Shown: piece after piece, positions 30,752-37,738 of the stretch
Layout: each line of letters opens with the position of its first letter
How positions within the stretch are numbered: the first letter of the stretch is position 1
IMG/VR virus record: IMGVR_UViG_3300009124_000039
Coordinates: 1 to 37,766 of that record
DNA from: a virus
Length of the DNA stretch: 37,766 nucleotides
Direction: 5' to 3' (one strand)
Position numbers and translations under genes: made by a program
Notes under the pieces: generated by a model
Seen by the model: the letters and a program-made list of their open reading frames with translations, nothing else
Told to the model about the DNA's origin: nothing
The model's database searches: none

Positions 30752-31306
30752 CTATCTGCTCAAATAACCTTCGACGTCGGCAAGTAGGCCAGAGCTAAGC
30801 TGTGGCTGCCTCCGCATCGACATAGGTGTTTTTGCCATTTTAGCGGCGTCGTTTTTCATTGCCCTGCGCCCAAGCTGCAATCCTTTGAATCCGCCGTATA
30901 TCAATGGCGCGGCATCTAGGCCAAGCATTGCAATGTGGCCAAGCATGTCGAGCTGGCGTCCCTCTTGGTATGCGTCTCTAACTTTTCTAGAGCCGCCATA
31001 GAGATCGTCTGCAACGTATGGGGCATTTGCAACCGGCACCATCTCAGCAACCTTGGACATCGCGACAGCTTCCATAGGATCACGCCCCTGATCGATAAGC
31101 GACTGTACCGTACCGCGGCGTGCGTTGAACATGTTAGGCTCGGCGTTCATGTAATCCATGAAGCTGGAAAGCTGGTCTTCGGTGTATAGGTAGTCGCCAA
31201 AATCGCGGTATGTGCGACCTTGGTCGTCGGTTTTGTAAACTAGCTTACGGGCGTATGGATCGATCTGGTCGTATGCTAGGGAAATCTTCTTGCGGATGTC
31301 ACTCAT
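30752..31306 (-). CDS. hypothetical virion-operon protein (184 aa)
   Basis: The N-terminal half is charged and helical ('DIRKKISLAYDQIDPYARKL'). Residues about 125-150 form a small-residue-rich hydrophobic stretch ('DMLGHIAMLGLDAAPLIYGGF') that may cross or touch a membrane. The C-terminus is basic. The ATG overlaps the stop of the small gene before it. Family not recognised. Confidence 0.5.
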   Translation of the reverse strand: MSDIRKKISLAYDQIDPYARKLVYKTDDQGRTYRDFGDYLYTEDQLSSFMDYMNAEPNMFNARRGTVQSLIDQGRDPMEAVAMSKVAEMVPVANAPYVADDLYGGSRKVRDAYQEGRQLDMLGHIAMLGLDAAPLIYGGFKGLQLGRRAMKNDAAKMAKTPMSMRRQPQLSSGLLADVEGYLSR

Positions 31307-31460
31307 CAGGCCTCTCTTCAGTCACCTTGACTTTGTATTTTAAGAGCAGTGGCTCTTCGCTGTCTAACGTTTCAAGTATTTCTATTTTAAAAGATGGATC
31401 GCTTTCCAGAAGTGATTTCCCAAAATCATCCATCTCCATTTCGTAAACAAGTGTCGTCAT
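31299..31460 (-). CDS. 53-aa acidic protein of the virion operon
   Basis: A 53-codon frame fits exactly between neighbours: its ATG at 31458-31460 overlaps the upstream TGA (ATGA) and its TGA at 31299-31301 overlaps the next start by 8 nt. The protein starts MTTLVYEMEMDDFGKSLLES, is acidic and has a beta-like C-terminal 'LLKYKVKVTEE'. The double overlap supports it; function unknown. Without it the operon would have a 150-nt gap. Confidence 0.65.
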   Translation of the reverse strand: MTTLVYEMEMDDFGKSLLESDPSFKIEILETLDSEEPLLLKYKVKVTEERPDE

Positions 31461-32026
31461 TTCTCTAATCCTTCCAAATAATCGAGAATACTCATAAACT
31501 GACCCTCCGGAGGCCTCACAAACTCCGGAACGACAGGGTTAAACTGGGTGTAAACATTTGGCCGTGCTTTGCGGTTTTGCAGGCCGAGGTATTTTGCGAC
31601 TTTTGCCATATCCATCGTTTCAGATATGATCAAGTCTGCACGCTCATTCGGAGGGATGTTTATCCCAAACGTAGAAAGAACGTCATCAACTTTTTCACGC
31701 GCGACAGGTAAAAATTTGTCAGCGTCTTCACTTACATCATAGAACCCTTCGACCGGCTGGCGTGTCGTGTGAATTGCTTCACCTAAACCGCGCTCTTTCT
31801 TATAACCTTCAGACGCCCAATAACTTTGCGGCGGGTAGGGATCGTAAAACTCTTTTGGCTCCTGCCGAAAAGGCGATGTTCTTACTTTAGAGCGGGCAAG
31901 CGAAGCCTCTGCCCCACGAATATTAGGGTTCGTTAAATGCTTCATTGGGTCAATGACAGGCCGCACTTCATCTGAGAAGTGTAACAAATCTAGTAAACCG
32001 CGTGCATATTTTAACGGGTTAGCCAT
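31457..32026 (-). CDS. hypothetical virion-operon protein (189 aa)
   Basis: The first 20 residues ('MANPLKYARGLLDLLHF') resemble the start of the next protein (MANLLDDIIKFALR), suggesting a shared short N-terminal signal for capsid incorporation or peptide removal. The remainder has Pro/Tyr-rich loops and a helical segment 'ERADLIISETMDMAKVAKYLGL'. No family recognised. Late-operon position before the portal suggests a cargo protein of the particle. Confidence 0.5.
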   Translation of the reverse strand: MANPLKYARGLLDLLHFSDEVRPVIDPMKHLTNPNIRGAEASLARSKVRTSPFRQEPKEFYDPYPPQSYWASEGYKKERGLGEAIHTTRQPVEGFYDVSEDADKFLPVAREKVDDVLSTFGINIPPNERADLIISETMDMAKVAKYLGLQNRKARPNVYTQFNPVVPEFVRPPEGQFMSILDYLEGLEK

Positions 32027-33114
32027 CAGGAACCGTTGCCCTCTATATTAGAGAAGTAGTTAAGAATATCGTTTGTCATTGGCGCGGCAGCTCCAACACC
32101 GAAAACAGGAATAGAACCCTTGACCATACCGCGGACAACCTCTTTTGGCGTTAATCCGGTGATAGCGCTGGTGCGCTCGATCGCTTCATTGACGAACTGA
32201 ATCATAGGCTTACCCTCTTTTCCAGTTCCTCCATGCCAGACGACTTCTTGAAACTTCATGGGCGTAACACCCTTTTTGTCGGCAAGCTCCATAGCAACCT
32301 CTTCGACGGCGCCATATGTTTTTGGCGTCGGCACCTGCATGCCATAGCCAATAGTCATCATCTGCTCATCCATCGTCGCACGATCGCCGGCGCCTTGGAA
32401 ATTTGTAGAGAAGTTAAAGCGTTTTGGGTTTGTCGTTGGGTTGATACCGCCTGCCGCTTCAATTTTGGATGCCGATTTAGCATTATTACCCAAAAAACGA
32501 CCTCCGATTGGGTACGGATAGTTGAACGTATTTTCCGGTAAATTAGAGCCCTGCGCCTTACGATAGTTGTCAAAAGACGCCATTAAAAAGTTTGCCTGCG
32601 GATCGGCGCCACCAGTCCATGCGGCCATAGGATCGGCAAACATTTCTTGGAATTTTTTACGGCCCAACTCTTCACCGTATTCATTGATGAATTCTTGCTC
32701 AAGCTGCCCCATAAAATACCAGTCAGATGTGTCTGGTCGATCGATGCCTTTTTCGTATGCCTCAAGAAGGTTTCTTTTCGACTGAGGATTGCCATAAAGT
32801 TTCCGATATTTATCAATCGTCTCTTGTTTCGCCGGCAATACGGAAAGCGTTTGGTTTGGCTGCGATGCGACCGGATACTTGTACCGGTCAACAGTGAAAC
32901 GATCGGCGATGTTGAAATAAGGATCATAGTCGCCAGCATTAATCCGACGCTGCGTGGCGTCGCGTAATTGCTTTACAGCTTTGGCTTCTGGGCTTTCGCT
33001 TTTAGCTAAGTACTCTTTGCCTTTTTTCTTGTCGAATTTAGTGACCGGCGGCGTTACTTCAGGATAACGCTGGCGCAATGCAAATTTTATAATGTCATCA
33101 AGTAAGTTTGCCAT
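32026..33114 (-). CDS. hypothetical virion-operon protein (362 aa), DUF7178-like C-terminal segment
   Basis: The protein starts MANLLDDIIKFALRQRYPEV. Residues about 40-130 are charged and helical. Residues about 245-320 contain 'RATMDEQMMTIGYGMQ' and 'VAMELADKKGVTPMKFQEVVWHGG', a pattern I associate with DUF7178 in large polyvalent phage proteins and toxins. The C-terminus has a small hydrophobic stretch ('GSIPVFGVGAAAPMTNDIL'). It may be carried in the capsid and delivered with DNA; this is inference. Confidence 0.5.
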   Translation of the reverse strand: MANLLDDIIKFALRQRYPEVTPPVTKFDKKKGKEYLAKSESPEAKAVKQLRDATQRRINAGDYDPYFNIADRFTVDRYKYPVASQPNQTLSVLPAKQETIDKYRKLYGNPQSKRNLLEAYEKGIDRPDTSDWYFMGQLEQEFINEYGEELGRKKFQEMFADPMAAWTGGADPQANFLMASFDNYRKAQGSNLPENTFNYPYPIGGRFLGNNAKSASKIEAAGGINPTTNPKRFNFSTNFQGAGDRATMDEQMMTIGYGMQVPTPKTYGAVEEVAMELADKKGVTPMKFQEVVWHGGTGKEGKPMIQFVNEAIERTSAITGLTPKEVVRGMVKGSIPVFGVGAAAPMTNDILNYFSNIEGNGS

Positions 33115-33115
33115 A

Positions 33116-33382
33116 TCACCACTTCACCTTGTTTGCCCAATAAGCCGCGGACATCTTGCCCTTGGCTATGTTCTTCGCATGGCGCGCCTTAAACGACTTG
33201 CTGCGCGCCGTAGACTTCTTGTCACCGCTGACACCCTGCTGGCCAAAGCGGATCGTCTTAACTTTGTCGCCTTCTTTTGCCACCACGACGTGCGATTTCG
33301 TCGGGTGCTTGGGGGTGCGCTTCGGCTTGTTGTAGCCAGATACGCCGACACGAGATAGCCGAGCATCTTTTTGCTTAGGCAT
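33116..33382 (-). CDS. small basic conserved-looking phage protein (88 aa)
   Basis: The sequence (start 'MPKQKDARLSRVGVSGYNKP', later 'TKSHVVVAKEGDKVKTIRFGQQG', end 'KGKMSAAYWANKVKW') is one I recall in very similar form from many marine phages near the portal genes. It is highly basic and probably binds nucleic acid. No biochemical role is known to me. The ATG overlaps the TAA of the preceding gene. Confidence 0.7.
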   Translation of the reverse strand: MPKQKDARLSRVGVSGYNKPKRTPKHPTKSHVVVAKEGDKVKTIRFGQQGVSGDKKSTARSKSFKARHAKNIAKGKMSAAYWANKVKW

Positions 33383-33573
33383 TACGATTCAACTTTCTTT
33401 TCCCACTCGTAGCACTTCACTTGCATGACGGTGTATGTCGGATAACGCACTTGCATCGAAATGACGCCGTTTTGCATAAAATCCGCAATGCATTCGTTCT
33501 CGCTTGCAAATGCTGGCCCGCCAACAGCGAAACAGTAATTTTGCGCACATAAGAGAACAAACGCCGTAAACAT
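33382..33573 (-). CDS. small exported-looking protein with Cys pair (63 aa)
   Basis: The start at 33573 is chosen because the longer frame is an Arg-rich shadow of the next gene. The N-terminal 24 residues are hydrophobic ('MFTAFVLLCAQNYCFAVGGP', signal-peptide-like). Cys28 and Cys54 in the tail may pair. The role is unknown; two other genes in this window encode similar small proteins. It lies in the virion operon between two basic proteins. Confidence 0.55.
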   Translation of the reverse strand: MFTAFVLLCAQNYCFAVGGPAFASENECIADFMQNGVISMQVRYPTYTVMQVKCYEWEKKVES

Positions 33574-33577
33574 CACA

Positions 33578-33730
33578 TCACTTCTTACCCTTCTTCTTCG
33601 GTTTCTTCGCAGTCTTCGCGGCAGCTTTAAACGCCTTCGCGCTCGGCGCGCCCTTACTTCCAGCCTTGCGCATCTTCTCGCCCCGCTTACGCTTAGCGTG
33701 TATGTTCGCATACAGCCCCTTCTTCGGCAT
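33578..33730 (-). CDS. lysine-rich small protein (50 aa), DUF6321-like
   Basis: The ATG at 33728-33730 has a good Shine-Dalgarno (AGGAG, 7 nt). The product contains 'MPKKGLYANIHAKRKRGEKM', then 'GSKGAPSAKAFKAAAKTAKK' and a poly-Lys end. I recall near-identical proteins in many phages (DUF6321-type). With over 40% Lys/Arg it should bind DNA or RNA. It is the first gene of the virion operon, after a leader of about 160 nt. Confidence 0.7.
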   Translation of the reverse strand: MPKKGLYANIHAKRKRGEKMRKAGSKGAPSAKAFKAAAKTAKKPKKKGKK

Positions 33731-33785
33731 CGTGAGCTCCTTTAACACTTTATCCACATAATACAGCATTTTCGCTACTAAGGAA

Positions 33786-33811
33786 CCCCGCGCGTGGGAG
33801 GCCGCGCGGGG
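33786..33811 (-). promoter_or_regulatory. strong hairpin in the leader of the virion operon
   Basis: Arms CCCCGCGCG (33786-33794) and CGCGCGGGG (33803-33811) give a 9-bp all-GC stem with an 8-nt loop. It lies in the transcribed leader, 56 nt before the first ATG. No T-tract follows on either strand. It may stabilise the mRNA, attenuate transcription or block antisense read-through. Confidence 0.7.
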
Positions 33812-33887
33812 GAGCCAGTAGCTCTTGCGGTGTGGAAGGAAGAACCGCATGGTCGGAATATGCCTGAAAATAGCGCTTGTGTCTATG

Positions 33888-33915
33888 TTCACAATTTGTT
33901 AACATAGGGTATAAA
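33888..33915 (+). promoter_or_regulatory. plus-strand promoter of the peptidase-like/ParB-like genes
   Basis: TTCACA (33888-33893), 16-bp spacer, TATAAA (33910-33915): a good host-type promoter about 30 bp before an ATG with Shine-Dalgarno GGGAGG. It occupies the same DNA as the virion promoter facing the other way, so only one RNA polymerase could bind at a time. Confidence 0.6.
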
Positions 33916-33924
33916 CCGAATCAA
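33896..33924 (-). promoter_or_regulatory. promoter of the virion operon (TTGATT-N17-TAACAA)
   Basis: On the minus strand -35 TTGATT (33924-33919), 17-bp spacer and -10 TAACAA (33901-33896) preceded by TGT. The -10 block TGT-TAACAA is identical to the two other minus-strand promoters. Start of transcription near 33889. It overlaps the oppositely directed promoter at 33888-33915. Confidence 0.65.
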
Positions 33925-33948
33925 ACTCGTGCTGGGAGGCACACAACA

Positions 33949-34350
33949 ATGTCAAAACATTACACACACAACGACGGCGGGCGCGCAGCGTCAGGACGCA
34001 AAGGCACAGCAGGCGACTGCGCTGCCAGAGCAATGGCCATCGCGCTCGATCTCGACTACGACTATTGCTACAAAGCTTTGGCGCAAGCCAACAAAAATAG
34101 CGGTCGCCCAAAGTCAGTGCGCAACGGCATTATGAGGGGTGACTTTGACGTAGTCCTCGTCGAGCACGGTTGGATGTGGCATAAAGCACCCAAGTTTAAC
34201 GGGCGTAAAGCGCGTTGCTCAGACATGCCAGCCGGCACAGTGATCGCGCGTCAAGCTCGCCACTTCGTTGCAGTCATCGACGGCGTACCGCAAGACATCT
34301 TCGACAGCTCTGAAAAGATGGTCTACGGGTACTGGCAGAAGGTAGCATGA
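33949..34350 (+). CDS. cysteine-peptidase-like phage protein (133 aa)
   Basis: The start at 33949 (MSKHYTHND) follows GGGAGG by about 9 nt; a longer frame to 33877 lies in the promoter and is rejected. Residues include 'GTAGDCAARAMAIAL' with Cys24, 'ARHFVAVIDGVPQDIFDS' with His105 and Asp116/119, and 'YGYW' near the end. This Cys-His-Asp order suggests a papain-fold (C39/NlpC-like) peptidase or deamidase. The target (host protein, peptide or cell wall) is unknown. Confidence 0.55.
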   Translation: MSKHYTHNDGGRAASGRKGTAGDCAARAMAIALDLDYDYCYKALAQANKNSGRPKSVRNGIMRGDFDVVLVEHGWMWHKAPKFNGRKARCSDMPAGTVIARQARHFVAVIDGVPQDIFDSSEKMVYGYWQKVA

Positions 34351-34574
34351 CAATGACTTTCTTCTACGCGCTCATCATCGAATACGCTTTGCAGGGGCAC
34401 ACCCTGCAAGCACGCATGTACCTCGAAAGCTCAAAGGCGTGTACCGACGCTCTGAGAGCCGCGGAGGCGCTGTCAGACGCAATGCCGGCGGACTTGTTCT
34501 GCGAGAACACCGGCAAGCTGTCTGGCTCAATCCGGCCGATGCTACGGCCAAGTAACCCAAGTACAGGAGAATAA
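34347..34574 (+). CDS. small exported-looking protein with two cysteines (75 aa)
   Basis: The ATG overlaps the TGA of the upstream gene (ATGA). The first ~17 residues are hydrophobic ('MTMTFFYALIIEYALQG'), a likely signal peptide or membrane anchor. Cys32 and Cys52 in the soluble part could pair. It shares this plan with the proteins at 7796-7954 and 33382-33573. The tail is Pro/Ser/Arg-rich. Function unknown. Confidence 0.55.
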   Translation: MTMTFFYALIIEYALQGHTLQARMYLESSKACTDALRAAEALSDAMPADLFCENTGKLSGSIRPMLRPSNPSTGE

Positions 34575-34577
34575 AAC

Positions 34578-35435
34578 ATGGGTATTACATCTGAAGTCAA
34601 AAAAGCACCACGCTCAAATGAGATTGAGCAACGTGTACTAACGGTCACACCGGCGCACGCTGAAAAGTGGCTAACTATGAATAGCCCCGACAATCGCCGC
34701 ATACGCCCGTCGCATGTGCGCCACCTCGCCAAGCAAATGGAGCTTGGGCGGTGGATGCTAAGCCCAGAACCAATCGTGTTCAGCCCGCAGCACCTACTAG
34801 ACGGCCAGCATCGGCTATCCGCCGTGCTTATGAGCGGATGCACGATCGAGGCATCTGTCGCGCTCGTGCAAAATGAAGACGTGTTCCGCGTGCTCGATCA
34901 GGGCGTTAATCGTAATAACAGCGACCTAACGGGAATACCATCAACCGTGCTACAGCCTCTACAATGGCTACTGAAGCAATGCGTTAAATCTTTACGCGGA
35001 CAGAAAGTCGTCATCGACGATATTGAACGCCTCCAAGAAACAAATGTCTTTGCGCTATCAAATCGCATCAACGACGTTATTAAGCCAAAGGATCGTCGCT
35101 TCAAATCTGCGCCGTTCCGCGCTGCATACGTCATGGCCGTTGAGCTTAAATTATGCGACCTCGAAACCGCGGATCGCATCTACACTGACCTGTCGCACAT
35201 GAATATGACAGAGTGGTCACGCATGATGCAAAGCACCTTCCATCGCTTTGAGACAGCCAAAATACACGGCACAGTCAACAGCTTAAGAAGCGAGTTTTTC
35301 ATGACGGGGATGTATTTATTTTCTCAAGCAAACAGCAAGAAAACAAAAATCATCTTGACTGAAAAATTTCTTGAAGAAACGGAAAAACGGGTTCGCAATC
35401 GCATAAATCTGCTTTACCGTAAAAACGAAAGCTAA
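34578..35435 (+). CDS. ParB-like nuclease-domain protein (285 aa)
   Basis: The N-terminal domain matches the ParB/Srx fold: 'VTPAHAEKWLTMN' (23-35), 'RIRPSHVRHLAKQMELGRWML' (41-61), 'PIVFSPQHLLDGQHRLSAVLMSG' (65-87) with the conserved 'DGQHRL' (75-80), and 'FRVLDQG' (103-109). The rest (about 120-285) is helical. In phages such proteins may act as nucleases, NTPases or DNA-modification helpers. No ParA partner or parS site is evident, so partition is unlikely. It is the last gene before a strong terminator. Confidence 0.7.
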   Translation: MGITSEVKKAPRSNEIEQRVLTVTPAHAEKWLTMNSPDNRRIRPSHVRHLAKQMELGRWMLSPEPIVFSPQHLLDGQHRLSAVLMSGCTIEASVALVQNEDVFRVLDQGVNRNNSDLTGIPSTVLQPLQWLLKQCVKSLRGQKVVIDDIERLQETNVFALSNRINDVIKPKDRRFKSAPFRAAYVMAVELKLCDLETADRIYTDLSHMNMTEWSRMMQSTFHRFETAKIHGTVNSLRSEFFMTGMYLFSQANSKKTKIILTEKFLEETEKRVRNRINLLYRKNES

Positions 35436-35565
35436 AGAACACCATGGGCGCCTCACAAGCGCCCACCGTAAGCCATGAGTGCGGAGGCGGGTTTTTACCT
35501 CATTATTTTTACCGCCAAACCATGGCAGCGTGAGCCGGTGCGACATTCACCAGTGATCACGCACT
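35436..35565 (+). other. 130-nt hairpin-rich untranslated stretch after the ParB-like gene
   Basis: A hairpin TGGGCGC / GCGCCCA (35445-35451 and 35459-35465) is followed by weaker pairings (GGCGG...CCGCC around 35477-35514, GGTG...CACC around 35536-35552) before the terminator. No T-tract follows the first hairpin. It may be a structured 3' end or a small RNA; no convincing ORF is seen. Confidence 0.4.
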
Positions 35566-35596
35566 AGAGGGGCGATTGGTTCACGCCCCTCTTTTT
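35566..35596 (+). terminator. factor-independent terminator of the ParB-like operon
   Basis: Perfect 9-bp stem (AGAGGGGCG 35566-35574 / CGCCCCTCT 35584-35592) with a 9-nt loop and T5 (35592-35596). The HNH gene begins 23 nt after it. Confidence 0.9.
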
Positions 35597-35618
35597 ACCA
35601 ACGCAACGGGAGGACGAT

Positions 35619-36317
35619 ATGATTAAACAGAGAAGAAAACTAACGCAATCAGAGAAAAACGCGATCAGGCATGCATGGAATAATAAATGTGCATATTGCA
35701 GAAACGAGGTCGCTGTTAATGAATACCACATTGACCACATCGTACCTAAGTGCGCCGGCGGGAGTTGTGATATTGAAAACCTCGCTCTAAGTTGTCTAAA
35801 ATGCAATTCGCAAAAAGCTGGAAACAGGCTGCCGCGCATGCACGAGGGGCTGCTACTCTCCACAGCAAGTAGAAAAGCCGAAAAAGTGCGCAATGCAATG
35901 AAGTCAACGCAGGTATCAACTGGCAAACTTTTAAACGTGCTTATATCTAGCATCGCAGACACTATAGACGGATACGGATACGAGATTGAAAGTATCCAAG
36001 TGCCAATAAGAATAAGCACAAACGATGGCGTCGAGGAAAAGCTTGTTACCGTGCCCCTTGGGGGCGAGGTTTACGAAAAAACTAAAGTCCACGAAATGCG
36101 TTCATTCAACAACCGTGAAGACTATTTTTTCGTGATCAAGCAAGTAATGTCAGCGCATAACGGAGAAGTTAAGAGAGCGCAGCTAAAAAAAGAAGCAAGC
36201 GCTCAAATTGGCGCATCCGAACGCACTATAAATAAGTTTATCAAGTTGATGGTCGATGAGGGATTAATGTTTTACTGGAAAAAGAACTGCTACCTGCAAA
36301 ACCCATTCCAGCACTAA
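35619..36317 (+). CDS. HNH endonuclease with C-terminal winged-helix region (232 aa)
   Basis: N-terminal HNH domain: zinc pair C24/C27 ('CAYC'), catalytic 'EYHIDHIVP' (H37, D39, H40), 'GGSCDIENLALSC' and second zinc pair C59/C62 with N63 ('LKCNSQKAG'). The C-terminal 70 residues ('VKRAQLKKEASAQIGASERTINKFIKLMVDEGLMFYW') look like a winged helix for DNA recognition. Shine-Dalgarno GGGAGG precedes the ATG. It sits just after a terminator and converges on the large terminase, overlapping its stop by 4 nt (CTAA). It may be a homing endonuclease; a packaging role, as for HNH proteins beside terminases in HK97-like phages, is less likely because it is on the other strand. Confidence 0.85.
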   Translation: MIKQRRKLTQSEKNAIRHAWNNKCAYCRNEVAVNEYHIDHIVPKCAGGSCDIENLALSCLKCNSQKAGNRLPRMHEGLLLSTASRKAEKVRNAMKSTQVSTGKLLNVLISSIADTIDGYGYEIESIQVPIRISTNDGVEEKLVTVPLGGEVYEKTKVHEMRSFNNREDYFFVIKQVMSAHNGEVKRAQLKKEASAQIGASERTINKFIKLMVDEGLMFYWKKNCYLQNPFQH

Positions 36318-37738
36318 ACCACTCCACGAATACTACGCTTCAGCGGCTTGCTCCAGCTTCCCGCAGACGCGCGACCAAACGCCATCGTCGTGTGGTCATT
36401 GGCCAGCGACAAGCACACAGCATCCGCGCGGTCGGGCGAATTAACGCCGCGCTTCTTCATCGCCTCCTTCGATTCAACTTGCATCTTGCCGGAGCTGGTA
36501 AAGTGATACCGTGGCGCCGCAAGATCCGCATACAACGCGTCATCCTTCGGCAGCTTAACGTCGAGCCCCTCGAGCCACGCCTTCGCCTTAAACCACAGCT
36601 CAGCGCGCAAGTTGATGTACGTGTCCTTCTGCGACGACCTCTCCGCGACATTCAGTCCACGCGCCGGCAGCTCAAGCTCCCGCAAGCGATCGAGCACCCC
36701 AGCCCCGAAGCCATTGCTGTCAACGATGATCTCGATCGGGCGCTTGGACGGCGGCAGCGCATCGTATTCCGCCTTCACAGCGCCCGTGAGCTGCATCAAG
36801 TCGAGATTTCGCCAGACCGTCAGAGGATGGATCACCGGCCCCTGCCGCTTGCACAACACGCTGCTGTCATTTCCTTGCCGTGCGACGTCCAAGCCCCATA
36901 TGGCAGGCGTATCCTCGTCAATGCGGATTTCGTTGTTCATCGCGTGCTCAATCAGCGACACCGGAATAACCGTGTCCTCCTCAGACGGGGGAAAGTTGCC
37001 AAGTACACGCACATGATACGCGGGGCTGTCCTCGCCGTACCGCTTCTTCATGTCATCAACGAAATCCTCGCTCACGCGCGGGCTACTAACGCAGCTCACG
37101 TGCATCGTGTACCAGTCGTCGCGCAGCCGATTGTGCGTGTCGTAAAAGAAGCCCGTGTTACGCGTCGGGTTGCCCGTTAGCACCGTCGTCGCGTTGTGGC
37201 CGGACATCGAGCCAGACGCAGCCTCGAAGACCGCGTTGGGAACGCCAGACGCCTCGTCGGCAATCAGAAGCACGTTCTGGCTGTGAACACCAGCCAACGC
37301 CTCCGGCTGCTCCGCGCGCGACGTCCTGCACGAAATAAACGTGCTCTCCGGCTGGCTCTTCAGCTCAATGCGATCACTCTTGATCTCGAGCAAATCGTTG
37401 AACGGCGGCTTCAGGCGCTTGGCGACGTTCTTCATCTCCGCGAAACACGCGTCAAACAACTGCGACGACGTGGGCGCCGTGACAACCGTCTTGCTCGGGA
37501 TGCGCATCAACACATGCCACACAGCCGCCATCGCGACGGCCGTCGACTTGCCAACTCCATGGCCAGAGCGAACGGATATGCGTCGCTCTGCGGGCGCGGC
37601 GATCGCGTCTAAGAGCTCCGTCTGCCACTCGTCAGGCTCGATGCCGATCACCTCGCGGGCAAAGGCAACCGGATCATCGCGGTAGCGACGCATTAACGTA
37701 ATAAACGGGTTTTCGTGGGATTTTTTTTGCGGGGTCAT
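36314..37738 (-). CDS. terL: terminase large subunit
   Basis: DNA-packaging motor with ATPase and nuclease domains. Walker A 'SGHGVGKST' (58-66), Walker B/catalytic Glu 'VLLIADEASG' (156-165, E162), coupling motif near 'LTGNPT' (187-192). Nuclease (RNase H-fold): D284 in 'GLDVARQGND', D340 in 'EIIVDSNGFGAG', D436/D439 in 'SPDRADAVCL'. Length 474 aa agrees with P22/Sf6-type large subunits (499 and 470 aa from memory). Only 28 nt of contig remain upstream, with AGGTG as a possible Shine-Dalgarno 5 nt before the ATG, so its promoter or upstream genes are off the end, probably at the left end of this contig. Confidence 0.9.
   Translation of the reverse strand: MTPQKKSHENPFITLMRRYRDDPVAFAREVIGIEPDEWQTELLDAIAAPAERRISVRSGHGVGKSTAVAMAAVWHVLMRIPSKTVVTAPTSSQLFDACFAEMKNVAKRLKPPFNDLLEIKSDRIELKSQPESTFISCRTSRAEQPEALAGVHSQNVLLIADEASGVPNAVFEAASGSMSGHNATTVLTGNPTRNTGFFYDTHNRLRDDWYTMHVSCVSSPRVSEDFVDDMKKRYGEDSPAYHVRVLGNFPPSEEDTVIPVSLIEHAMNNEIRIDEDTPAIWGLDVARQGNDSSVLCKRQGPVIHPLTVWRNLDLMQLTGAVKAEYDALPPSKRPIEIIVDSNGFGAGVLDRLRELELPARGLNVAERSSQKDTYINLRAELWFKAKAWLEGLDVKLPKDDALYADLAAPRYHFTSSGKMQVESKEAMKKRGVNSPDRADAVCLSLANDHTTMAFGRASAGSWSKPLKRSIRGVV

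Noticed and set aside
35444-35533. 29-codon ATG frame after the ParB-like gene
   Set aside because: No Shine-Dalgarno, starts inside the first hairpin, and the peptide has no plausible fold.
36392-37180. 262-aa plus-strand frame over the large terminase gene
   Set aside because: Antisense shadow of terL: Arg/His/Val-rich, no known motif, and terL has all its catalytic motifs in the other strand.
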